This document shows, piece by piece, positions 7,670 to 16,107 of a stretch of 43,095 nt of DNA. How positions within the stretch are numbered: position 1 is the first letter of the stretch; each line of letters starts with the position of its first letter. The position numbers and the translations under genes were made by a program. Source of the DNA: Caryophanales bacterium UBA2253 (GTDB taxonomy: Bacteria; Bacillota_I; Bacilli_A; ML615J-28; CAG-698); contig DDXT01000058.1 in NCBI GenBank assembly GCA_002347755.1, positions 1-43,095 of the forward strand, given 5' to 3'. Under the pieces are notes generated by a model that did not search any database, was not told the origin of the DNA, and saw nothing but the letters and a program-made list of their open reading frames with translations.

Positions 7670-9646
7670 ATGCGCAAGTTATTACTGATCATGGCGATTT
7701 TGTTTTTCGGAAGCAGTCTTCAAGTATTCGGAGCCGAAACGATAATAGTCCCCGAAGGCGAGGGCGATGACGGACTTCTGGCTTTTGGAAACACGCAAAT
7801 ATTAGAAAATCCGGTTGATTGGTCCGTTCCGGGAGAGTATGAAGTGGATTACTTTGATTTTGTCACGCAATCCACGTTTCAAAAAAGAGTGATCGTTACG
7901 GCGGAGGGCTCGCTTGAGCAGGGCTGGTCGGAATATCGGTATGATTTTTTGGAAACCCAGGCCAATGTCCGGGGAATATTGCATGTGAGCGCATCTTCCT
8001 ATTTTTTATTCGGAGGGATCAACCAAGGTTACTTCCCTTATCAAAGCCAGAACGAACCGGAATTTGCTTATTTGGCTTATTACGATGACGAAGTCCGGGT
8101 CTGGGAACGGGTTCTTAACGAACAGCGCTACGGAACCATCAGAACGGCTTGTTTGACAAAAAACGGCATCGGGCTGCTGGGGGATGGCGATTCCCTGGAC
8201 AAAAACCGAAACCTGTTTTTGACCGAAATCTCCTTTTCGGGAAACATCTTGTTTTACAAAGAACTGGCCGGCTCGGGGAATGAAACCGCTTCCGACCTTT
8301 ATTGGGATAATGGAAATTTCTTGTTTGTGTGCGAGACCGATTCGTCAGATGGCGACTTTGAAGGCTTTACTCGGGGAAACCGGGAAATCGCGGTTGGGAA
8401 GATCGCGATTGAAGACGGAAGCCAGGCGGAAATGGCGGCTGTCGGCAATTCCGGAGATGATGTTTTGATGGATTCGTTATATCACAACCAAAAATTATAC
8501 CTCTATCTGAATTTCAAAGGCCCTGGTTATTTCGGAAGTTCGGGGCTGACCGATGACTTTTTGTCACTGGTGGTCATAAACGAGCGCTTCGAGATCGACA
8601 ATTGGATCTCCGTGGCTGACTATGCTTTGGGAGACATGGTAAAACTGGCCGCCTTTTCTGATCGGATCGCTCTTTCTTCCGCGAATTATGGCGATAACAA
8701 AATTACTTTTTTTGACTTTGGAGAAACTCTGGAAAGTTTGGGACATCAGGTTTTTATGTTTTCGGAGCCGGGATTGGCCATCAAAGAATATGGGATTACC
8801 GCCGCCGGGAGCCAAACCTTGATCTTGGGACGGCTGAGCGATGACGCGGAAGAATGTTATTCACTAAATGTTCTGGATGAGAATTTGGAGATCATCATTT
8901 CCGATCAGACCCCTCTTTCGGAAACGGTCAGCCGGACTTTTCCGGTCGGTTGGGTCGCGGACGGAACGATCGTGTTCGGATCCTGGCTGGGATCTCGAAA
9001 TCTTCTGCGCATGGCAACCTTTGCCCAACTTCAGCTGACGGAAGTTCCGATCGTCTTTGGAACCATGATTTTCCACGAACGAAAATTGGCTTTGAATGGA
9101 ACGCCCTTGGCTTGGCAGATGGTTGAGAATCGGATTTCCGGAAGTCCCTATGGCTGCTATCCGAACCTCTACCAATATCAAAGCGGGGAGATGCGGCTGT
9201 TCCTGGAGATGGACAACGAATACCTTCCGGTCGTAAACATTCGCGGCCATGAACAGTATGATCTGAACGTTGCTCTTTATTTCAACGGGACCGGGACTTT
9301 AAACGGGGAACCGATTGTTTCCGGAAAAGCGATCACCGAAACCGGGAATTATGTTTTGGACATGTTCGGTAATTCCAATGAAAGAAACACCGTCGCTTTT
9401 TCGGTCGCAGTTTTAAGCGAGCAAGCCGGGCCGGTAACCGAAATTTATCCATTCGTCCAAGCCAAGATGGAGGAAAATGAAGCGGCCGGTTCCGATTCGA
9501 TTCCTTTGGTCCGGTTGCTTCAAACCCGAACCCCGGAAAAAACTTACCCCAAATTGTTTTCTTTTTTGATCGGCGGGATCATCATCGGCCTATTGCTTGA
9601 GATCTTCCGGCCTTGGAAAACAATGGGAAGAAAAAAGCATGGTTGA
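7670..9646 (+). CDS. Exported propeller-like protein with C-terminal membrane anchor
   Basis: A 658-residue protein of unknown function. Residues 1-21 are a signal peptide (LLLIMAILFFGSSLQVFGA). The next ~50 residues look Ig-like (PVDWSVPGEYEVDYFD). A long all-beta middle part contains a repeat of the S-x-D-G-D-F type (SSDGDF, 225-230) as found in surface beta-propellers of the 'SDGDF...G..D..V.KL' kind. A second Ig-like module near 530-590 has GTGTLNGEP and TGNYVLDMFG. A single transmembrane helix (FSFLIGGIIIGLLLEIF) and a basic end (GRKKHG) close the protein, so nearly all of it should face outward. GGAGGTGAG precedes the start. It overlaps the next gene by 8 bp, and the two share architecture. 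Confidence 0.75.
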   Translation: MRKLLLIMAILFFGSSLQVFGAETIIVPEGEGDDGLLAFGNTQILENPVDWSVPGEYEVDYFDFVTQSTFQKRVIVTAEGSLEQGWSEYRYDFLETQANVRGILHVSASSYFLFGGINQGYFPYQSQNEPEFAYLAYYDDEVRVWERVLNEQRYGTIRTACLTKNGIGLLGDGDSLDKNRNLFLTEISFSGNILFYKELAGSGNETASDLYWDNGNFLFVCETDSSDGDFEGFTRGNREIAVGKIAIEDGSQAEMAAVGNSGDDVLMDSLYHNQKLYLYLNFKGPGYFGSSGLTDDFLSLVVINERFEIDNWISVADYALGDMVKLAAFSDRIALSSANYGDNKITFFDFGETLESLGHQVFMFSEPGLAIKEYGITAAGSQTLILGRLSDDAEECYSLNVLDENLEIIISDQTPLSETVSRTFPVGWVADGTIVFGSWLGSRNLLRMATFAQLQLTEVPIVFGTMIFHERKLALNGTPLAWQMVENRISGSPYGCYPNLYQYQSGEMRLFLEMDNEYLPVVNIRGHEQYDLNVALYFNGTGTLNGEPIVSGKAITETGNYVLDMFGNSNERNTVAFSVAVLSEQAGPVTEIYPFVQAKMEENEAAGSDSIPLVRLLQTRTPEKTYPKLFSFLIGGIIIGLLLEIFRPWKTMGRKKHG

Positions 9647-11870
9647 AATGATTTTGTTATTGTCCGTGCTGGGTTTGGAAAGCATTCCCATTTCCGAAAC
9701 CGATGACTTTCAGATCATCACCCAAAACGTTTCCGAAACGGAAGAAGAATGGTTGGACAAATGCGATGGCTACGAATTGATATCCGAAAACGAAACGGAA
9801 TATTTGCGTTCGTCCTCCGGAGAATGGTGTTTGGCGGTGCCGGATTTTGCTTCTCATCGCTTATTGAGCCAAGGCGGAGAGGCCTGGCTTTTTTATCGGA
9901 AGGACGCCGTCCTTCATTTATTGAAAACTGACGAAACCGGAAAAGTTCTTTTTAACGATGTCCTTTTAGACAATCCGGTGGACCCGATTTGGGATGTGGT
10001 CCTTAAGGATGACATTTATCTTTGCGGCTCCTTCACCAATTACCTTAGTCCGCAATTTTCAAATAACCGAACCGCTCGGGGAATGGCCGGCCGCGATGCC
10101 TTTTTGGCCGTGCTGAATGCTGATTTATCGCTTAAGTCCTGGGGGATCTTTGGGGGAGAGAAGAATGAGAGTTTTGAAAAGCTCAGTGTGACCGGCGAAG
10201 CGATTTTCGCGGCTGGAAAGAAAGACCCGTTATCCGGAGGAGATTTCGGAAACGGCGGACAAACCAAAGACAGCAATTTCGTGTGCGAACTGACCTTGGA
10301 TTTGGAAGTGGCCGATTATTTGATCTTATCCGGTTCATCCGCCTTACGGGCCTTCGGTTTTCGCGAAGATTTTCTGTTTTTGGGGACCGGGAAATCTTTA
10401 TACAAATTCGGGGAAGACTTGCAGATCGTTCGAAAAAGGGACTTTACCACGGAAATCCTCTATGCGCAATTCTCCGAATTAAATGGAATCCTTTGTTTGG
10501 AAAACAGCGGCGGCCGGCTATGCGGGTACTATGATCTTCAAGATGTCATGATTTTTTCCGATCCTCAGATCACCCCAACCACGACCTTCACCAAAATGGG
10601 TGAAACCCTCTTGTTAGAAAACGAAACCGGAAAGATTTTTTGGGATCTGTTGGATCTGCGTTCATTTTGGGTGGGAACCGAGTATCAAAATGCTTTTTTG
10701 GAAACGAGAATCATTAAATCTTTGTTTGGACTGACAAAAATGGAAAAAGAGACCTCCGCTCCCGCTTTTGATCCGCTGGTGTTCGGAGACTATGTTTTCA
10801 CTTTTTCTGGAGAAACGGCTTCCGGTTTGCCATTTTCTTTTCAAAGAAACGTTTACGTTCTTCAAGAAGCCAACGTCAGCGAGGGGATGATTTATCCTTT
10901 GGGGTACCAGCTGAATTTTACCGGTTTAGGGTTGCTCAACGGAAAAGCGATCGTCAACAATTACCCCGTTTCCCAAGCCGGCAACTATGTTTTGATCCTT
11001 TCTGGGGTCGGCGGAATCAGCCGGGAGATCAACTTCAAGGTAGAATCCGAACAAATCCCGTTTTTGGAACCATCCAGAGAAACTTGGGACCGGGAAATTG
11101 GGTGCGCATCTCCATTTTATTTGGATTTCATTTTGACCAAAGAAGTTACGGACGTGACCGGAGTCATCATCAACGGTTCGGTTTTCGAGGATTTGGTCTA
11201 TGACCGAGTCAATAAATCCGTCCACCTTCGTCTCATTGCTCCCGAAGTAGCCGGGATTTATGACTACTTAATAGAGAAAATTCAATATTTGGAGGGAAAC
11301 GATCTTTTAGGGGTTCCCGTCCGCCAAATTTTCACTTTGAATGTTCTTAATTCGGCTCCGGAGGTGACCTTGGGGGAAACCGATACCTTGGTTTATCGGG
11401 CAGCGATCAATGATCCTCAAGGGACGATTCGTTGTTTTCGAATCACCGCCGTTTCCGATGTTGACGAGACGGTCATGCAATTCGGATTATCCGACCATAA
11501 TCTGGTTTTTTCCGGTTTAACCAAGGGAGAAGATTATGAGGTGACGGTTTCTTTGGTTTTCGACCTGGGCAATCGGGTTTTTGAAACCATTGAAATTCTT
11601 TCGATGCAAACAAATGGCAGCGAATCTTTGGAACTTGGGGAGATCCTGATCACCCAAAAAGCGGAAACCCTCGGCGAATTTCTCCTTTCCCTTTCCAAAG
11701 GACAAAAGCGTTTGCGTCAGGTCGTTTCCGAAAATCAGCTGCTTTACGAGAACCAACCGACTGATTATCCGAAACTGGTTTTGATCGGAACCGGTGGGGC
11801 GGCGGCGGCTTTCGCAGCCTCGTTCCTAACCAGAAAGTTTATCCGGAAAAAGCGAAATCGAACCAATTGA
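9639..11870 (+). CDS. Second exported propeller/Ig-like membrane-anchored protein
   Basis: A 743-residue protein of unknown function. The ATG at 9639, inside the end of the previous gene, is preferred over an upstream TTG at 9597 because it begins directly with a hydrophobic leader (MVEMILLLSVLGLESIPIS); the ribosome binding site (GGGAAG) is weak, so coupling is likely. The beta-rich middle has SGGDFGNGG (199-207), matching the SDGDF repeat of its neighbour. It also has the neighbour's LNG-x-x-I-V...GNYVL module (GLGLLNGKAIV, AGNYVLILSG) and then further Ig-like or fibronectin-like domains. The end is a glycine/alanine-rich transmembrane helix near LVLIGTGGAAAAFAASFL and a strongly basic tail (RKFIRKKRNRTN). 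The two genes look like diverged tandem copies forming one transcription unit. A surface receptor or adhesin is a guess only. Confidence 0.75.
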   Translation: MVEMILLLSVLGLESIPISETDDFQIITQNVSETEEEWLDKCDGYELISENETEYLRSSSGEWCLAVPDFASHRLLSQGGEAWLFYRKDAVLHLLKTDETGKVLFNDVLLDNPVDPIWDVVLKDDIYLCGSFTNYLSPQFSNNRTARGMAGRDAFLAVLNADLSLKSWGIFGGEKNESFEKLSVTGEAIFAAGKKDPLSGGDFGNGGQTKDSNFVCELTLDLEVADYLILSGSSALRAFGFREDFLFLGTGKSLYKFGEDLQIVRKRDFTTEILYAQFSELNGILCLENSGGRLCGYYDLQDVMIFSDPQITPTTTFTKMGETLLLENETGKIFWDLLDLRSFWVGTEYQNAFLETRIIKSLFGLTKMEKETSAPAFDPLVFGDYVFTFSGETASGLPFSFQRNVYVLQEANVSEGMIYPLGYQLNFTGLGLLNGKAIVNNYPVSQAGNYVLILSGVGGISREINFKVESEQIPFLEPSRETWDREIGCASPFYLDFILTKEVTDVTGVIINGSVFEDLVYDRVNKSVHLRLIAPEVAGIYDYLIEKIQYLEGNDLLGVPVRQIFTLNVLNSAPEVTLGETDTLVYRAAINDPQGTIRCFRITAVSDVDETVMQFGLSDHNLVFSGLTKGEDYEVTVSLVFDLGNRVFETIEILSMQTNGSESLELGEILITQKAETLGEFLLSLSKGQKRLRQVVSENQLLYENQPTDYPKLVLIGTGGAAAAFAASFLTRKFIRKKRNRTN

Positions 11871-11880
11871 ATTGAATTTC

Positions 11881-11905
11881 AGTGTCCGCGAAGGCGGGCA
11901 CTTTG
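11881..11905 (+). terminator. Weak terminator after the membrane protein pair
   Basis: A 9-bp stem (11881-11889 with 11894-11902, one wobble) around GAAG, followed by an interrupted T-rich tail. Confidence 0.6.
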
Positions 11906-11915
11906 CATTTATTTA

Positions 11916-11944
11916 TGGAAAACCAGCCGGTCTTATGATATAAT
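11916..11944 (+). promoter_or_regulatory. Promoter of dnaE-pfkA
   Basis: A perfect TATAAT at 11939-11944 with an extended TGA. The -35 box, TGGAAA at 11916-11921, is poor and 17 bp away. Confidence 0.65.
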
Positions 11945-11960
11945 AAAAAAGGTGAGAAGA

Positions 11961-14900
11961 ATGAAATTTGTCAATTTATACATTGAAACCGAATATTCAA
12001 TGCTTCGAAGTCTGATAAAAATCGAAAGGCTTATGGAAAAAGCAAAAGCTGATTCCCAAAACGTGCTGGCGATAACCGACTTTGACGGCCTGCATGGAGC
12101 CATGAAATTTTACTTTCAGTGTCTTGACAATAAGATCAAGCCGATCATTGGCCTTCGTCTCAGCCTGAAATCCAATTACTCCAATGATGCTTTGTTGCTT
12201 TATGCCAAAAACGAAACCGGATATCGTCAGCTGATGCGAATTTCCACCCAAGCCAAAACCTTGGGAAACGTGGATCTCGATTTTCTTCGAACTCACAACC
12301 AGGGAGTTTTGGTCATCGTTCCCGTCAGCGAAAGCGGGATCGGCCAGGAATGGAGAAATGATCGGGAGCAAGCCCGGCAAATTCTGGGAGCTTACCAAGC
12401 CGTTTTTCCCGATCTGTTCCTGGGACTTGATGCCCAAACCGAATCCAATCGGATGGCCATTCCCGAACTGATCCGGTTTGGGAAGGAAAGTCAAGTTCGA
12501 TCCGTGGCCATCAACCGAACCTCTTTTTTGGAATCCGGCGATTTTGGGGCCTATCAAACCTTGCGTTGCATTGATCTGGTTCTGAGCGAATACCCTTACA
12601 CCGAAAAAGAACTGGCCCAAGTCTTTTTGAGCCAAGCGGATGCAAATGCGAAATTCAAAGACTATCCGGAGCTTTTGGAAGCTACCGAAGAAATTGGAAA
12701 ACTTTGCGACTTAAAACTATCGCTTGGAAAATATCAATTGCCGGTCTTTGAGGATTCCTCCGGGAAATCCTTCGAATACTTGACGGATCTCGCCAAACTG
12801 GGCCTGAACAAGCGGCTAAAAAATGTGACGGCGGATGTTGATAAATATAAAGAACGTTTGTTTTATGAACTTGGCGTCATTAACAAAATGGGATTTTGTG
12901 ATTATTTCCTAATCGTTTATGACTTCATCAAATACGCGAAGAAAAATAAAATCATGGTTGGTCCCGGTCGAGGATCCGGACCCGGCTCGTTGGTCAGTTA
13001 TGTGCTGGGAATCACCGATGTTGATCCGCTTAAATATGACCTTCTTTTTGAAAGATTCCTGAATCCGGAACGAATAACCATGCCCGACATTGACACGGAT
13101 TTTCCGGACAATCGCCGCGATGAGATCATTCAATATGTGCTGCAAAAATACGGATCGGCCCGCGTGGCCCACATTTCTACTTTTGGCACTTTCGGCGTCC
13201 GTTTGGCCATTCGGGATGTTGCCCGGGTCTTGAAAATGTCTGACCTCGTTTTGAACGAAGTTTTGAAATATGTTCCTTCATCGGATGCGATGATGTCCGA
13301 AGTCATTTCTGACAATGAAATGTTTGCGAACCTGATCAGTGAAAAGGAGCAGATCAAAACTTTGGTGGATTTGGTCATCAAAATTGAAGGCTTGCCGCGC
13401 CACGTTTCGACTCATGCGGCAGGAATCATCATGTCCAAGGATGATCTGGTCAATTACACGCCTTTGCAAGAAGGAATGAACGGGCTATTCCAAACGCAAT
13501 ACGAAGCCAGCGATTTGGAAAGGATCGGATTGGTCAAAATCGACTTTTTGGGCCTCCGCAACTTAACCATCATTGACAGCATCGTCACGAAGATCCGCCT
13601 GGAAAATCCGGATTTCGACATTCTTCGCATTCCGATGGACGACAAATTCACTTATCAGATGATCGCCTCCGGAGACACCGACGGCATTTTCCAATTGGAA
13701 TCGGAAGGAATGCGCAATGTTTTGGTTGGTCTCCAAACTAGCGAATTCCTGGACATCGTCAATGCTAACGCGCTGTTTCGGCCGGGGCCGATGGAAATGA
13801 TCCCGTCGTTCATTCGCCGGAAGAACCATGAGGAACCGATAGATTATCTGCATCCGGATTTGAAAGAGATTTTGGAGCCGACTTACGGGATCATTGTTTT
13901 TCAGGAACAGATCATGCTGATCGCCCAAACCTTCGCTGGTTATTCTTTGGGAATGGCGGACATTTTGCGTCGGGCCGTTTCCAAAAAGAATGCCCAGGTC
14001 TTGGAAAACGAGCGGGAAAGATTTGTAAGAAGCGCAATCAAAAAGGGTTATGACGAGCCGACCAGCCAAAAAGTTTACGATTACATCGTCAAGTTCGCCA
14101 ACTACGGTTTCAACAAAAGCCACTCGGTGGCCTATTCGCTGGTTTCTTATCAGATGGCTTATCTGAAACGTCATTATTATAAACATTTCATGTCTGAACT
14201 CATGAGCAACAGCTTGGGCAGCGTCGGACTGATCAAGAGTTACATTAACGATTGCACCAAGAAGAAAGTGACGGTCCTGGGGCCGTCGGTCAATTACAGC
14301 GAGGATTATTTCGTTGTGAAAGGAGACTCCATTTATTATTCGCTGCTTGGGATCCAAAATCTTGGGGCTCTGACTTTAAGAAACCTCTTGGGGGAACGGA
14401 AAACGAACGGGCTTTACCAAAGTTACGACGACTTTGTAGCCCGGACCAAGGACATCCTGAACAAAAGGATCGTGGAAAGCATGGTCCTCGCCGGAGCGCT
14501 TGATGAGTTCAACATTCCCCGGAAACAAATGGTTGAAGAATATGAGGAAAGCCTGAACTATGCCAATTATTCCAGTTTGCTTCGGGATAACTTAAAGGCC
14601 CGGACTTACAGCGATGAAGAATATAGTTATGAAGAAATCTCGAAAAAGGAAAGAGAAGCCTTGGGCTTCAACCTAAAATACAGCATTTTTGCTAAGTATC
14701 AAGACTTCAAGATCCAGAACAAAACCGTCGACATCGTCAATCTGACACCGGGATCAAACTTGCGGGTGCTGTTCGCAATTCGCAGGATCAAGACCATTAC
14801 CACCAAAACCCAGAAGGAAATGGCTTTTTTGGAAATATATGACGATAACGGAAAAATGGATTCCGTGCTGTTTCCGGAGACTTACGCCCGTTTTAAAAAA

Positions 14901-14999
14901 GATTTGAGTTACGGAGTCGTTTATCTGGGTGAGGGAAACGTTGAAGAACGGAATGAAAAGAAACAATTTATCATCAAATACATCAAAACGGTGGACTGA
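11961..14999 (+). CDS. dnaE: DNA polymerase III alpha subunit, DnaE type
   Basis: A 1012-residue replicative polymerase, slightly shorter than B. subtilis DnaE (about 1115). The ATG at 11961 follows AAAGGTGAG with normal spacing; an in-frame GTG at 11952 lies within that site. The N-terminal PHP domain is degenerate: usual HxEYS and TDH-type metal ligands read ETEYSML and TDFDGLHG. The palm has GPGRGSGPGSLVSYVLG (from 334), the catalytic PDIDTDF (375-381) and a third acid at D528 in KIDFLGLRN. A helix-hairpin-helix region follows, then a C-terminal OB domain (LRVLFAIRRIKTITTKTQKE). No proofreading exonuclease is present. It is followed at once by pfkA, echoing the dnaE...pfkA neighbourhood of Bacillus without accDA. 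A separate PolC, if present, is outside the window. Confidence 0.95.
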   Translation: MKFVNLYIETEYSMLRSLIKIERLMEKAKADSQNVLAITDFDGLHGAMKFYFQCLDNKIKPIIGLRLSLKSNYSNDALLLYAKNETGYRQLMRISTQAKTLGNVDLDFLRTHNQGVLVIVPVSESGIGQEWRNDREQARQILGAYQAVFPDLFLGLDAQTESNRMAIPELIRFGKESQVRSVAINRTSFLESGDFGAYQTLRCIDLVLSEYPYTEKELAQVFLSQADANAKFKDYPELLEATEEIGKLCDLKLSLGKYQLPVFEDSSGKSFEYLTDLAKLGLNKRLKNVTADVDKYKERLFYELGVINKMGFCDYFLIVYDFIKYAKKNKIMVGPGRGSGPGSLVSYVLGITDVDPLKYDLLFERFLNPERITMPDIDTDFPDNRRDEIIQYVLQKYGSARVAHISTFGTFGVRLAIRDVARVLKMSDLVLNEVLKYVPSSDAMMSEVISDNEMFANLISEKEQIKTLVDLVIKIEGLPRHVSTHAAGIIMSKDDLVNYTPLQEGMNGLFQTQYEASDLERIGLVKIDFLGLRNLTIIDSIVTKIRLENPDFDILRIPMDDKFTYQMIASGDTDGIFQLESEGMRNVLVGLQTSEFLDIVNANALFRPGPMEMIPSFIRRKNHEEPIDYLHPDLKEILEPTYGIIVFQEQIMLIAQTFAGYSLGMADILRRAVSKKNAQVLENERERFVRSAIKKGYDEPTSQKVYDYIVKFANYGFNKSHSVAYSLVSYQMAYLKRHYYKHFMSELMSNSLGSVGLIKSYINDCTKKKVTVLGPSVNYSEDYFVVKGDSIYYSLLGIQNLGALTLRNLLGERKTNGLYQSYDDFVARTKDILNKRIVESMVLAGALDEFNIPRKQMVEEYEESLNYANYSSLLRDNLKARTYSDEEYSYEEISKKEREALGFNLKYSIFAKYQDFKIQNKTVDIVNLTPGSNLRVLFAIRRIKTITTKTQKEMAFLEIYDDNGKMDSVLFPETYARFKKDLSYGVVYLGEGNVEERNEKKQFIIKYIKTVD

Positions 15000-15008
15000 G
15001 AGGGAATT

Positions 15009-15965
15009 ATGATTAAAAAAATCGGAGTTTTAACTTCCGGAGGGGATGCTCCCGGGATGAATGCGGCCATCAGAGCCGTCACCAGAACCGCCATAGTAAA
15101 CGGGATGGAAGTTTATGGGATTCATGACGGATTTTTGGGAATGTACGAAGGCCGGATCGAAAGGCTGTACCGAAAATCAGTTTCGGAAAAGTTGGCACGT
15201 GGAGGAACCTTCCTCGGAACCGCCCGGTTAAAAGAATTTACGGAAAAAGAAGTTCGGGAAGTTGCCATCGGAAACATTGAACAATACGGAATTGATGCCC
15301 TGGTGGCGATTGGAGGAGATGGGACATACCGCGGAGCCCTCGAATTAAGCAAAATGGGGTTGCCGGTCGTTTGTCTTCCCGGAACCATTGATAATGACAT
15401 CGCCGGAACCGATTTCACCATTGGCTTTGACACCGCTCTCAATACGGCGGTCGAAGCCGTGGACAAACTTCGCGATACGTCAAGCAGTCATCGGCGCTGC
15501 AGCATCATTGAAGTCATGGGGCGGAACTGCGGCGATTTGGCGGTTTGGACGGCCATTGCGGTCGGAGCGGAAGTCTGCGTGGCGAAAGAAACCGGATATG
15601 ACCTGAAAGCCATTTTGGATAATGTCACCGAAGCGGCGCAGAGCAAACGCCACGCCATCATCATCGTCGCCGAAAAAATGGTCGACGTCAACGAATTGGC
15701 TGCTCAAGTGACCGCCAACACCCCCTTTGAAGCCCGCGCCACGGTTTTGGGACATATTCAAAGAGGGGGTTCGCCAACGGCTCGGGATCGGGTTTTGGCT
15801 TCGGAAATGGGGGTCAAATCAATTGAAGCTCTCCTGAACGGCGATACCCATCACTGCATATGCGACAGCAAAGGGAAAATCGTTTCCATACCGATCGAAG
15901 ACGCGCTTGGCGATGATACGCAGCCGGTGCGGGACAAATACAATGTTTTCAAAGTTTTATGGTGA
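15009..15965 (+). CDS. pfkA: ATP-dependent 6-phosphofructokinase
   Basis: A 318-residue cytoplasmic enzyme phosphorylating fructose 6-phosphate to fructose 1,6-bisphosphate in glycolysis. It has LTSGGDAPGMNAAIR at the N-terminus, the ATP-binding GGDGT (102-106, glycine rather than the aspartate of pyrophosphate-type enzymes), the catalytic TIDND (126-130), EVMGRNCGDLA and the substrate motif GHIQRGGSPTARDR. Length matches the family (319-320). It lies 9 bp after dnaE with GAGAGGGAA as binding site and ends at a strong terminator. Pyruvate kinase, which often follows, is absent here. Confidence 0.97.
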   Translation: MIKKIGVLTSGGDAPGMNAAIRAVTRTAIVNGMEVYGIHDGFLGMYEGRIERLYRKSVSEKLARGGTFLGTARLKEFTEKEVREVAIGNIEQYGIDALVAIGGDGTYRGALELSKMGLPVVCLPGTIDNDIAGTDFTIGFDTALNTAVEAVDKLRDTSSSHRRCSIIEVMGRNCGDLAVWTAIAVGAEVCVAKETGYDLKAILDNVTEAAQSKRHAIIIVAEKMVDVNELAAQVTANTPFEARATVLGHIQRGGSPTARDRVLASEMGVKSIEALLNGDTHHCICDSKGKIVSIPIEDALGDDTQPVRDKYNVFKVLW

Positions 15966-15996
15966 AACGAAATTCTTTATCAGAACCCGTTTCCTA

Positions 15997-16023
15997 AAGC
16001 CCTTGTTTGACAGGGGCTTTTTT
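15997..16023 (+). terminator. Terminator of dnaE-pfkA
   Basis: An 11-bp stem (15997-16007 with 16011-16021, one wobble) around TTG with a T run. Confidence 0.9.
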
Positions 16024-16051
16024 ACTTAAAATGGTTTTCATCAAATTTCAC

Positions 16052-16079
16052 TTTATAAATTTATAAAATTTGGTATAAT
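16052..16079 (+). promoter_or_regulatory. Promoter of metG
   Basis: TATAAT at 16074-16079 with an extended TGG; a weak -35 (TTTATA, 16052-16057, 16-bp spacer). The leader is too short for a T-box. Confidence 0.65.
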
Positions 16080-16107
16080 AGATAATATAAAACAGCAGAG
16101 GTAAATT

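Noticed and set aside
16080..16107. T-box riboswitch before metG (and before cysS, 21309-21344)
   Set aside because: Leaders are only about 25-35 bases, far too short for a T-box.
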